In this document: positions 19,656 to 26,673 of the stretch, piece after piece
Layout of the letters: each line of letters opens with the position of its first letter
How positions within the stretch are numbered: position 1 is the first letter of the stretch
Program-made: the position numbers and the translations under genes
NCBI GenBank assembly: GCA_023265595.1
Contig: JAHFSU010000016.1
Coordinates: forward strand, 1-42,172
DNA from: Deltaproteobacteria bacterium
Lineage (GTDB): Bacteria > UBA10199 > SPLOWO2-01-44-7
Direction of reading: 5' to 3'
Length of the DNA: 42,172 bases
Notes under the pieces: generated by a model
The model's input: the letters and a program-made list of their open reading frames with translations, nothing else
Databases searched by the model: none
What the model was told of the DNA's origin: nothing

Positions 19656-20510
19656 ATGGATCAAACAACCACCCTCGTGGAATCTCAACGAGCCATCCTC
19701 AATATTCTCGAGGACTTCAGCCTTGAGCAAGAGCGATTAAGCCAAACCCAGAGAGCGACGCTCAACATTTTGGAAGACATTGAGGAGGAAAAAAAGAAAA
19801 TGGAGTTGCTTAACATTGAGCTTGCGGAAGGGAAACAAAATTTGGAAAAGGCGTTCAAAGAGCTCGACAGCTTTGCCTACAGCGTTTCGCACGATTTAAA
19901 GGCGCCGCTTAGGGGGATCGGACAGGTGGCCGACTGGCTTTACAGCGATTTTCAAGATCTAGCGAGCGGGGAACAGAAAGAGAATTTAGAACTGATGAAA
20001 AACAGGGTCGGCCGAATGAATGATCTCATCGAGGGAATTTTAAAATACTCGCGGATCGGGCGCGCTGAAACTTTAAAAGAGCCGGTCGATTTAAGGAAGC
20101 TGGTGATGGACATCGTTGATTCGATCAATGTGCCGGCATCTATCGAAGTGCAAATTACTAAAACACTCCCAACCATCCGATGCGTTCATGTCCAAATTGA
20201 GCAGGTCTTTCAAAATCTGATCGGAAATGCCATCTGCTATTCAGATAAAGAAAAGGGATTGATAGAAGTTGGCTGTCGGGGTGAGGGGAGTGAGCGGGTA
20301 TTTTATGTAAAAGACAACGGTCCCGGTATTGCCGAAGAACATTTTGAACGGATCTTTAAAATTTTTCAAACGCTCGCCCCCAAGGATACGGTGGAGTCGA
20401 CCGGGATCGGTTTAAGCATCGTCAAAAAAATTGTGGAATTGCATGGAGGGAGGGTATGGCCCGAGTCCAAGGTGGGTGAAGGAACGACGTTTTATTTTAC
20501 ACTAACATGA
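19656..20510 (+). CDS. Sensor histidine kinase (phytochrome-type HisKA)
   Basis: A 284-residue histidine kinase without any membrane segment or recognisable sensor. The first 65 residues contain a duplicated coiled-coil unit (QRAILNILEDFSLEQERL and QRATLNILEDIEEEKKKM). The HisKA H-box is FAYSVSHDLKAPLRGI, the N-box NLIGNAICYSD, the G1 box VKDNGPGIAEEHF, the F-box IFKIFQTL and the G2 box STGIGLSIVKKIVELHGG. The H-box wording is typical of kinases related to bacteriophytochromes that partner with Rcp1-like receivers, and just such a receiver follows at 20624. The ATG at 19656 lies two bases after a truncated PAS frame, so the signal input was probably lost or is supplied by that fragment. Confidence 0.9.
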   Translation: MDQTTTLVESQRAILNILEDFSLEQERLSQTQRATLNILEDIEEEKKKMELLNIELAEGKQNLEKAFKELDSFAYSVSHDLKAPLRGIGQVADWLYSDFQDLASGEQKENLELMKNRVGRMNDLIEGILKYSRIGRAETLKEPVDLRKLVMDIVDSINVPASIEVQITKTLPTIRCVHVQIEQVFQNLIGNAICYSDKEKGLIEVGCRGEGSERVFYVKDNGPGIAEEHFERIFKIFQTLAPKDTVESTGIGLSIVKKIVELHGGRVWPESKVGEGTTFYFTLT

Positions 20511-20511
20511 T

Positions 20512-20606
20512 GTCATTGCGACCCCGAGCTTGTCGAGGTGGAAGCAATCCCGTTGCATCAGATGGATTGCCACGTCGTCCGCCTTTGGCGGACTCCTCGC
20601 AATGAC
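20512..20606. repeat. Terminal-inverted-repeat element GTCATTGCGA...TCGCAATGAC
   Basis: A 95-base element with perfect 10-bp terminal inverted repeats (20512-20521 and 20597-20606). It contains the inner words gagcttgtcgag and gaagcaatcc. It fills the gap between the kinase and the receiver gene; the receiver's ribosome binding site follows directly. The same ends occur at 40069-40137 and, with one end altered, at 24416-24460. It resembles the short non-autonomous palindromic repeats found in many bacteria; no transposase is present in the window. Confidence 0.8.
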
Positions 20607-20623
20607 AGCAAAAGGAGAAACAT

Positions 20624-21079
20624 ATGACACCCAATTGCCCCATCCTCTTCGCAGAAGATGACAAGCTGGACCAAAAATCGATGCAGCGAGCCTTCAAAGA
20701 TTTAAAAATCACCAATCCTCTGGTGATCGTAGAAAATGGGAAGGAGACTCTCGATTATTTAAAAAACTCCGGCAACAAGCCACCCTGCCTGATTCTCCTC
20801 GATCTCAACATGCCCGTCATGAATGGGATTGAGTTTTTGCGGGCGGCAAAAAAGGATCAAAACTTGAATGGAATTCCGGTGGTTGTTTTAACCACCTCCA
20901 AAGAGGAGCAAGATGAAACTGAAAGTTTTAAGCTTGGGGTAGCCGGTTATATGATCAAGCCGGTTGACTACAAACAATTTGTCGAGGTGATTAAAACTGT
21001 CCATCTTTATTGGACGCTTAGCATCACCCCCCCCCCCCCCCCCGCAGAGTGGGAGTTTGAAAAGGGAGACTTAAAATGA
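20624..21079 (+). CDS. Single-domain response regulator (Rcp1-like)
   Basis: A 151-residue receiver domain with no output domain. Acidic pocket residues are in FAEDDKLD (residues 9-16), the phospho-acceptor Asp60 in CLILLDLNMPVMNG, the switch Thr in VVVLTTSKEE and the conserved Lys112 in YMIKPVDY. It ends VIKTVHLYWTL followed by a proline run, as Rcp1-type partners of phytochrome-like kinases often do. It is most likely phosphorylated by the kinase just upstream. The proline run is encoded by a 17-base C homopolymer, so slippage would change the last residues. An aaaggag ribosome binding site precedes ATG at 20624. Confidence 0.9.
   Translation: MTPNCPILFAEDDKLDQKSMQRAFKDLKITNPLVIVENGKETLDYLKNSGNKPPCLILLDLNMPVMNGIEFLRAAKKDQNLNGIPVVVLTTSKEEQDETESFKLGVAGYMIKPVDYKQFVEVIKTVHLYWTLSITPPPPPAEWEFEKGDLK
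21027..21043 (+). repeat. 17-base C homopolymer in coding sequence
   Basis: An uninterrupted C17 tract within the last 18 codons of the receiver gene. It encodes the end of Thr and five Pro. Gain or loss of one C moves translation into frames that end within 20 codons, giving different tails (for example RRVGV or QSGSLKRET). It may be a slippage site or an assembly error in a homopolymer. Confidence 0.85.
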
Positions 21080-21099
21080 GTGACGAAAAATGTCCGATC

Positions 21100-21143
21100 G
21101 TGCTGAGCTTGTCGAAGCACCCTTCGACGAGCTCAGGGTGAAC
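21100..21143. repeat. Palindromic repeat before the hybrid kinase start
   Basis: Two 15-base arms, ctgagcttgtcgaag (21103-21117) and cttcgacgagctcag (21122-21136), form a hairpin with one mismatch and a 4-base loop. This is a second, different short repeat family. In the frame of the downstream gene it would read ELVEAPFDELRVNG, a peptide that I know from translations of this repeat elsewhere. The true gene start at 21165 lies after it. Confidence 0.75.
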
Positions 21144-21164
21144 GGAACAAAAGGAAACACACCC

Positions 21165-22619
21165 ATGAGTGACACAATCCGACTCCTCTATATCGAAGAT
21201 GACACGGTTGATCAAAAATCTTTTGTCAAATACATTCGGACGAATAAGCTCTCTTATGAGCTCTTCCTCGCTTCGAGTCTCGCGGAGGGGAGTCAAAAAA
21301 CAAAAGAAAATAAATTTGATCTGATCGTTGCCGACTACAATCTTCCGGACGGGACCGGCCTCGATATTGTTAAACAAGTTAATAAAATACCGATCATCAT
21401 TTTAACCGGCGAGGGGGAGGAGATAGTGGCCGGCAAGGCTTTGAAACATGGGATTGCCGACTATGTGATCAAAAACACGAAAGGGACGCATTGGGAAAGT
21501 TTAGTCTCAAGCATCAATGGCATTCTTCAGAGCAGGGTTGTGTCGAACGGGGAGATAAAAATCCTGATTGTTGAAGATGACAAGCTGGATCAAAAGGCGA
21601 TCGCTCGGGCGCTCGACGCCCATCCCCAGTATCGACAAACCTTTGCCGGCACCATTAAAGAGGCGAAAGAAAAACTGGAGGAGACCCAATTTAATCTTGC
21701 CTTTTTGGACGCCTCGCTCCCCGATGGAACGAGCGCGGAGTTGTTTCCTCTTTTTAAAAATATTCCCTTTATCGTGGTGACGGGGGCCGGGTCTGAGGAG
21801 TTCGCCATTCGGGCCTATCACGAAGGGGCCGCAGATTATCTGATCAAGGATGTCGATAATTTTTATCTAAAACTCATTCCTTGGACGATCGCAAAGACCA
21901 TGAAACAGCGGGAGATACAAAATTTAAAAGAGGGCTTTATTTCAACCGTCTCCCATGAAATGAGAACGCCGCTTGCCATTCTTGATGCTGGGCTTGCCAA
22001 CTTCAAAGATGGTCTCTATGGGAAGCTCACGGAGTTACAAAACAAAGCGATTCAAACCGTTTATAATAATTCAAAAAGACTCGCCCGGATTATCAATGAC
22101 ATCCTTGATCTCTCCCGACTGGAATCGGGAAGGGGGAGAACAAATCGGACGATGATCTCCATCCATGAGATTGTCCAAAAAATTATTAACGAATGTGTAG
22201 AGGCAAAAGCAAACAGGGTGTGCCTGCGAATGGAAGCCTTTAAGGATCTCCCAAAAATCTGGGGCGATGAAGAGATGATAGAGCGCCTGTTGACTAATCT
22301 CCTCAGTAATGCCTGTCGATTTGCAAAGAGAGAGGTGATTGTGAAAGGGGGCGTTTTAGGTGAGGGGATTCAAATCAGCGTTATCGACGACGGTGCCGGA
22401 ATTCCTGCCGAAGAGCAGTCACGGCTTTTTAATAAATTTGAGCAGCTGCACAGGCCCAAAGGGGGAGCCGGATATAAAGGGACAGGTTTGGGATTGGCCA
22501 TTTGCAAAGAAATTGTCAATCTGCATGAAGGCCAGATCGGGGTCGAATCATCAGAGGGAAGCGGCGCCCGATTTTGGTTTATTCTGCCGAAGGACTTGAG
22601 AAAAGAGTCGAAAGGCTAA
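21165..22619 (+). CDS. Hybrid histidine kinase with two N-terminal receiver domains
   Basis: A 484-residue protein with an unusual order: receiver 1 (LLYIEDDTVDQKS, acceptor Asp in IVADYNLPDG, then IIILTGEGEE), receiver 2 (ILIVEDDKLDQKA, LAFLDASLPDG, FIVVTGAGSEE), HisKA (FISTVSHEMRTPLAIL), and a HATPase domain (LLSNACRFAKRE, VIDDGAGIP, GTGLGLAICKEIVNLHEG). No membrane segment is seen, so it is cytoplasmic. Two receivers before the kinase suggest that it gathers phosphate signals from other kinases rather than sensing a ligand. I chose ATG at 21165, with aaaggaa upstream; an ATG at 21090 would add a repeat-derived leader. It closes the two-component cluster and overlaps the next gene tail-to-tail by four bases. 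Confidence 0.88.
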   Translation: MSDTIRLLYIEDDTVDQKSFVKYIRTNKLSYELFLASSLAEGSQKTKENKFDLIVADYNLPDGTGLDIVKQVNKIPIIILTGEGEEIVAGKALKHGIADYVIKNTKGTHWESLVSSINGILQSRVVSNGEIKILIVEDDKLDQKAIARALDAHPQYRQTFAGTIKEAKEKLEETQFNLAFLDASLPDGTSAELFPLFKNIPFIVVTGAGSEEFAIRAYHEGAADYLIKDVDNFYLKLIPWTIAKTMKQREIQNLKEGFISTVSHEMRTPLAILDAGLANFKDGLYGKLTELQNKAIQTVYNNSKRLARIINDILDLSRLESGRGRTNRTMISIHEIVQKIINECVEAKANRVCLRMEAFKDLPKIWGDEEMIERLLTNLLSNACRFAKREVIVKGGVLGEGIQISVIDDGAGIPAEEQSRLFNKFEQLHRPKGGAGYKGTGLGLAICKEIVNLHEGQIGVESSEGSGARFWFILPKDLRKESKG

Positions 22620-23098
22620 TCAATCTTCATCGACTTCAAGAATTCTTGAAAAGGCTTGTAGAAGGCCTCGAACTGATCGGCGGGGAAACTGGCGGTCATG
22701 TTGATCGCCATTTGCCCTTTCAAAAGGGTTACTTGAACCTGTTTGACAAATTGACCCTCTTTAATATGGGACATATCTTGTCCCTTTTGATTCCCCATCA
22801 TCTGGGCCATTTGGGCCACATCCCACTGGCAGACCATCATTTTGCCCCGAACACCGCTTACGACAAGGTCTTTTTCATTGGAAATTTTAAGATCTTTGAT
22901 TCCCCGTTTTTGGATCGATTCCTTGATTTTAGTGAAATACTCTGATAGCTCAACCGGCTTCGGAAGAAGCTCTTTGGTCAAAATGACATTCGGTTTGACC
23001 TTTTTGTCCGGAGAAGGGAGGGTTAATGTCAACATCCCTTGGCAACTCCAGTCCGATGGGATATCTGCGGACAGCCCTGCTATGTCGATTTTTGCCAT
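22616..23098 (-). CDS. DcrB/DUF1795-like protein
   Basis: A protein of about 160 residues with the pattern of the DcrB/DUF1795 family: IDIAGLSADIPSDWSCQGMLTLTLPSPDK at the start, KELLPKPVELSEYFTKIKES in the middle and MTASFPADQFEAFYKPFQEFLKSM at the end. Such proteins have a mixed alpha/beta fold related to the Mog1/PsbP type, often with no known activity. There is no signal peptide when the ATG at 23098 (MAKIDIAG) is used. An earlier GTG at 23131 adds an odd MVPWLCLYTSP leader and overlaps the divergent rluA-like gene, so I reject it. The function is unknown. Confidence 0.65.
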   Translation of the reverse strand: MAKIDIAGLSADIPSDWSCQGMLTLTLPSPDKKVKPNVILTKELLPKPVELSEYFTKIKESIQKRGIKDLKISNEKDLVVSGVRGKMMVCQWDVAQMAQMMGNQKGQDMSHIKEGQFVKQVQVTLLKGQMAINMTASFPADQFEAFYKPFQEFLKSMKID

Positions 23099-23121
23099 AG
23101 GCGAGGTATATAAACATAACC

Positions 23122-24096
23122 ATGGAACCACGTCAATTTATAGTTGGTTTGGGTGAAAACGGAAACCGGATCGACCGGTGGCTCAGCCAGAAAATGCCCG
23201 AGCTTTCTCGTGGACAGATCAAGCATCTCATCGATCAAGGAAAGGTGTTGGTCAATCATCGTCGTATCTTGATTGCCGGTTGGGAGTTAGAACCGCAAGA
23301 TAGCGTGGAGGTGCGCATTCCAGCTCAAGGTATGCCGGAGATCCATTCCGAGATGCGCGAGGAAACAACCTATCGTCGCGACCGAACAGAGCCAAAAGCC
23401 GACAAAGGGGGGCGCCGTTTTCTGGAAGTGATTTTTGAAGATCGCGACATCATCGTTGTCGACAAACCGGCCGGTGTCTTGACCGAGCCGAAAGAGGGCT
23501 CTCCTCATGACCATCTTTTGGGAATGATCAAAGGCTATCTCAAACGAAAGTTCAAAGATTCGCGCGGCTCCTATGTCAAATTATTGCATCGTCTCGATCG
23601 CGACACCTCGGGCGTTGTTGTTGCCGCAAAGTCAAAAGTTGGGGAACAGTTGGAGGGCCTGTTTCGGGCCCATCGCGTCGAGCGGCATTATGTTGCGATT
23701 GTGGAGGGGCGCATTGAAAAAGAAGAGGGGAAAATTAATCTCTCCATTGAGAAAGGGGATTTTGAGGGGGGAAAAAAGGCCCGCGTTGTCGCAAAAGGAG
23801 CCGGTATGGAGGCCATTACCTATTACCGCGTGAAAGAACGCTACACGAATGCCACCTTGGTTGATATTCGTGTTGAGACCGGAAGAACACATCAGGTTCG
23901 AATCCACTTTGCCGAACTGGGACACCCGCTGATTGGCGACAAAATTTATGGTGCCACACAGATTCGATTTCCAAGACACGCCCTTCATGCAAGCCTTTTA
24001 GGTTTTCATCATCCCCATACAAAAAAATTTGAGCGTTATGAAACCAAACTGCCGCAAGACATGGAAAATTTGATCGACCAGCTGAGAGGAAGTTGA
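23122..24096 (+). CDS. RluA-family RNA pseudouridine synthase
   Basis: A 324-residue enzyme that isomerises specific uridines in rRNA or tRNA. It has an N-terminal S4 RNA-binding domain (RIDRWLSQKMPELSRGQIKHLI and GKVLVNHRRI, residues 14-55). The catalytic domain follows with HRLDRDTSGVVVAAKS near 155-170, where the second Asp is the nucleophile, and GRTHQVRIHFAELGHPLIGD near 257. This arrangement fits RluC/RluD rather than the tRNA-only RluA, but the target nucleotide cannot be told. The start ATG at 23122 lies 23 bases from the divergent DcrB-like gene. Confidence 0.93.
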   Translation: MEPRQFIVGLGENGNRIDRWLSQKMPELSRGQIKHLIDQGKVLVNHRRILIAGWELEPQDSVEVRIPAQGMPEIHSEMREETTYRRDRTEPKADKGGRRFLEVIFEDRDIIVVDKPAGVLTEPKEGSPHDHLLGMIKGYLKRKFKDSRGSYVKLLHRLDRDTSGVVVAAKSKVGEQLEGLFRAHRVERHYVAIVEGRIEKEEGKINLSIEKGDFEGGKKARVVAKGAGMEAITYYRVKERYTNATLVDIRVETGRTHQVRIHFAELGHPLIGDKIYGATQIRFPRHALHASLLGFHHPHTKKFERYETKLPQDMENLIDQLRGS

Positions 24097-24196
24097 ACTG
24101 AGAGTCTGGCGCCGATTCAAAATTCCCAGCGAGTGATCAACGATCTTACATTCAAAGGAGGGCCGATCTCCGATCACAACGCTATTTCGGTCGATT

Positions 24197-25330
24197 TTAA
24201 AATTTCCTGAAAATTTCTATTTTATCCTGCTTTTCTATGCGTGATTGATTGGACCCCTCGATAATATCACCGCGGCGGATTTGATCAAAATTTTTATTCT
24301 GTTCGGACCGGTCTTTATTCAGCCGGTCGATTTTTTTCAAAAACCCGCAATCGCCGCAAAGAATGATCTCTTTTTTTCCTGCGGAGATCAGCGGAGAGCT
24401 GACCACGCGCCAAGTGTCATTGCAGAGAGATTGCTTTGCAACTTTGTTGCTCGCAATGACGAGATACGCCATCTTTAAATAATCGTGTTTGTTTCCGACC
24501 AGCTCATCGACTTGTCGGATGATGTAAGGGCATTTCCAGTCGATATAAAAATGGCACCAATCTCTGGGGTTGGCGGCCAACATCGGACAATTTTTTTGAT
24601 GAAGACAAGGGGCCAAAACAGTCCCCGCTTTTTTTTCGAGAAGGGCGTCCCTCAAACGCATTAACTGGCGTGTTGTGATGCGCAGGGCCGGCTCGATGAT
24701 AACAAAAGTGTTTGAGTGCTTAAGCGTTTGAGCGCTTAAGCTTAATTGTTCTTGAAAATTAAGCTCGCTTAAAAAATTGGCGGCAATCGCAATATCGACC
24801 TTTTCACGAGGAACCGCCTGCCCGCCGGCTGTATGGAGGGGATACCTCGTGAAGGTGAATCGGTGATGAGGAGGGGCCAGTTTTTGCCAAAGGGCCAGCG
24901 CATCTTTTCGGATCCCTTCATTTTGTTCAAAGGCAAAAACTGTTAAAGGATGGTCTTTGAAGAAAGCCGAACAGGCTAAAGCGGCTGTTCCGGGCCCGGA
25001 ACCGAGATCGAGTACCTTGAGCCCCTCACCCTTTCCCTCTTCCCCAAGGGGAGAGGGAAGTTGTTCCAGACATTTCCAGACTTTGACAAAATTTTGCAAA
25101 ACGAAATATAAAAGATAAGCTGAACGATATTCTTTTTTATTAAAATAATTTTTTGGCAAAACGCCGCGCTCTTCCGTAAAAGCGGTCGATAAAAGATCGG
25201 CCCCCTTCGCAAAAAATTTGAGGTCGTGATAGGTCCACTCCGGATTTTTGTGGCGATGCGGAGGAAGATAAGTCTCTTTGAGGTGTGTCTTGATCGCCTC
25301 TTCCAGTGTTTTTAAGCAATTTTGCATCAA
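24197..25330 (-). CDS. Rsm22-like SAM-dependent methyltransferase carrying three in-frame repeats
   Basis: A 377-residue protein of the Rsm22 family, relatives of mitochondrial small-subunit assembly factors, probably a ribosomal methyltransferase-like protein. The SAM loop is VLDLGSGPGTAALACS (about residues 106-121). A Cys-rich region, APCLHQKNCPML and DWCHFYIDW, with the later CGDCG (total five Cys), could bind an iron-sulfur cluster. Three stretches look inserted: residues about 90-104 (PSPLGEEGKGEGLK, a hairpin repeat), 197-207 (a 16-base tandem) and 291-305 (IASNKVAKQSLCNDT, the GTCATTGC repeat). All keep the frame and fall between conserved blocks. Its ATG overlaps the transaminase stop, so it is the third gene of that operon. 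It may still be functional. Confidence 0.75.
   Translation of the reverse strand: MMQNCLKTLEEAIKTHLKETYLPPHRHKNPEWTYHDLKFFAKGADLLSTAFTEERGVLPKNYFNKKEYRSAYLLYFVLQNFVKVWKCLEQLPSPLGEEGKGEGLKVLDLGSGPGTAALACSAFFKDHPLTVFAFEQNEGIRKDALALWQKLAPPHHRFTFTRYPLHTAGGQAVPREKVDIAIAANFLSELNFQEQLSLSAQTLKHSNTFVIIEPALRITTRQLMRLRDALLEKKAGTVLAPCLHQKNCPMLAANPRDWCHFYIDWKCPYIIRQVDELVGNKHDYLKMAYLVIASNKVAKQSLCNDTWRVVSSPLISAGKKEIILCGDCGFLKKIDRLNKDRSEQNKNFDQIRRGDIIEGSNQSRIEKQDKIEIFRKF
24416..24460. repeat. GTCATTGC palindromic repeat inserted in the Rsm22-like gene
   Basis: 45 bases starting gtcattgcag and ending tcgcaatgac. It belongs to the same family as 20512-20606 and 40069-40137. It encodes VIASNKVAKQSLCNDT in the host gene, in the gap between AYLV and WRVVSSPL, which are adjoining blocks in Rsm22 relatives. 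Confidence 0.75.
24710..24741. repeat. Tandem 16-base repeat in the Rsm22-like gene
   Basis: Two copies of gtttgag(t/c)gcttaagc (24710-24725 and 24726-24741) differing at one base. Encoded on the minus strand, they give a stretch within SLSAQTLKHSNTF. Tandem words of this type are known as short dispersed minisatellites in some bacteria. It keeps the host frame, since 32 bases plus flanks maintain an open reading frame. Confidence 0.65.
25021..25063. repeat. Hairpin repeat (cccttt..ccccaagggg..) in the Rsm22-like gene
   Basis: The sequence includes ttccctcttcccc aa ggggagagggaa (25033-25059), a strong hairpin with one extra base in an arm. On the minus strand it reads PSPLGEEGKGEG, which I know as a translation of a common intergenic repeat. 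It lies directly before the SAM-binding loop. Confidence 0.75.
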
Positions 25331-26673
25331 GGTCTGTCGATAAAGACCCGTTTCAGGGCCTTGTCAAGGCGGGTGAGGCCCTCATCAATCTCTTCTTTGG
25401 TAATCGAAAGGGTGGGGCGGAAACGGATTGTCCGTTTTCCGGAGGCCAAAAGGAGAACAAATTCTTTTTCAATCGCGGCTTGCAAAACTTTTTTCCGGAG
25501 CGCTTCGGTCGGAACATCAAATGCGAAAAGGGTTCCAAGGCCACGGATGTTGGTCAATGGGTAGCGATGTGAAAGGTTTTGGAAACCATCCAAAAACTGT
25601 TTTTCCCTCTCCCGCACATTTTTAAAAAGATCGTATTCTTCGATTATTTCAATATAGCGCGTGGCACGGACCATATCGGTCAAGTTGCCGCCAAATGTCG
25701 AATTGATTCGGCTCGATATTTTGAAACAGTTTTCTATTCCCTCTCGATCTATTCGGTCGGTTACGGCAATGCCACCCACCTGCACTTTTTTGGCAAAGGT
25801 CATGATATCGGGTTTGATGCCGAAATTTTCCCAACACCACCATTTTCCGGAGCCTCCCAAGCCGGTTTGCACTTCGTCAAAAATCAGCAAAATGTCATGT
25901 TCGTCAGCAATGTTTCTTAAAGCCGCTAAAAATTGTGGGCGAAAATGATTGTCACCCCCCTCGGATTGAATCGGCTCGATAATAATGGCCGCAATCTGCG
26001 GACCAAACTGTTTGATGACCGCATGGATCTGTGAAAGCGATTTGGCTTCCCGCTCTTCAATGGTTAACGGGTAACATTCTTCCTCATAAACATTGATCTT
26101 GGGATTTAAAACCCGCGGCCACGGGAACTTCGGAAAATACTCCGTTTTACGGGGATCGAAAGAATCGGTCATACTGATCGAATAACCGAGACGGCCGTGG
26201 AAACTTTGCCGAAAATGGATAATTTGGCCGGCTTCGATTGTCGACCCTCTTTTTTTGTTGAGCCGTGTTTTCCAGTCGAAGGCGACTTTGAGGGCGTTTT
26301 CCACGGCACAAGCCCCCCCCTCGATGAAAAAAAGATGCTTAAATTGTTTGCGGAGTGCGAGCGTATCGAAAACATCGACAAAACGCGAAAAATGGGGAGA
26401 ATAGACATCGCTTAAAGCGACTTTGGTCTGTGAGGCTTCGAGAAGGGCTTTTTGATACCCCTTGTTTTTTAAGCCGGGATGATGAAAACCGACCGGAAGC
26501 GAGCCGAAAAAGGCGTAAAAATCGAGATAGGTTTTTTTGTCGAGCTGGTTATAAATATGCGCCCCGCGGCTTTTTTTCAGATCGACAACAAGATGAAAGC
26601 CGTCAATCAGCAATCTTTTTTTGAGGAGATGGTAACCTTTCTGGCCGTCGTAATTTTTTGTAAAGGTTGTCAT
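25327..26673 (-). CDS. lat: L-lysine 6-transaminase
   Basis: A class III, PLP-dependent aminotransferase of 448 residues that moves the epsilon-amino group of lysine to 2-oxoglutarate, giving aminoadipate semialdehyde. Family features are the N-terminal GYHLLKKRLLIDGFHLVVDLKKS and FFGSLPVGFHHPGL. They also include FFIEGGACAVENALKVAFDWK, IIIEPIQSEGGDNHFRPQFL, the cofactor-holding DEVQTGLGGSGKWW and the catalytic Lys in TFAKKVQVGG (near residue 292). These match lysine 6-aminotransferases rather than ordinary ornithine or GABA enzymes. I chose ATG at 26673, in an ATGA overlap with the dehydrogenase stop; a longer frame to 26907 is only the shadow of that gene. The 3' end overlaps the Rsm22-like gene by four bases. 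Confidence 0.88.
   Translation of the reverse strand: MTTFTKNYDGQKGYHLLKKRLLIDGFHLVVDLKKSRGAHIYNQLDKKTYLDFYAFFGSLPVGFHHPGLKNKGYQKALLEASQTKVALSDVYSPHFSRFVDVFDTLALRKQFKHLFFIEGGACAVENALKVAFDWKTRLNKKRGSTIEAGQIIHFRQSFHGRLGYSISMTDSFDPRKTEYFPKFPWPRVLNPKINVYEEECYPLTIEEREAKSLSQIHAVIKQFGPQIAAIIIEPIQSEGGDNHFRPQFLAALRNIADEHDILLIFDEVQTGLGGSGKWWCWENFGIKPDIMTFAKKVQVGGIAVTDRIDREGIENCFKISSRINSTFGGNLTDMVRATRYIEIIEEYDLFKNVREREKQFLDGFQNLSHRYPLTNIRGLGTLFAFDVPTEALRKKVLQAAIEKEFVLLLASGKRTIRFRPTLSITKEEIDEGLTRLDKALKRVFIDRP

Noticed and set aside
20497-20715. 72-codon minus-strand frame containing CHCEESAKGG
   Set aside because: It is the typical translation of the GTCATTGCGA repeat, not a gene.
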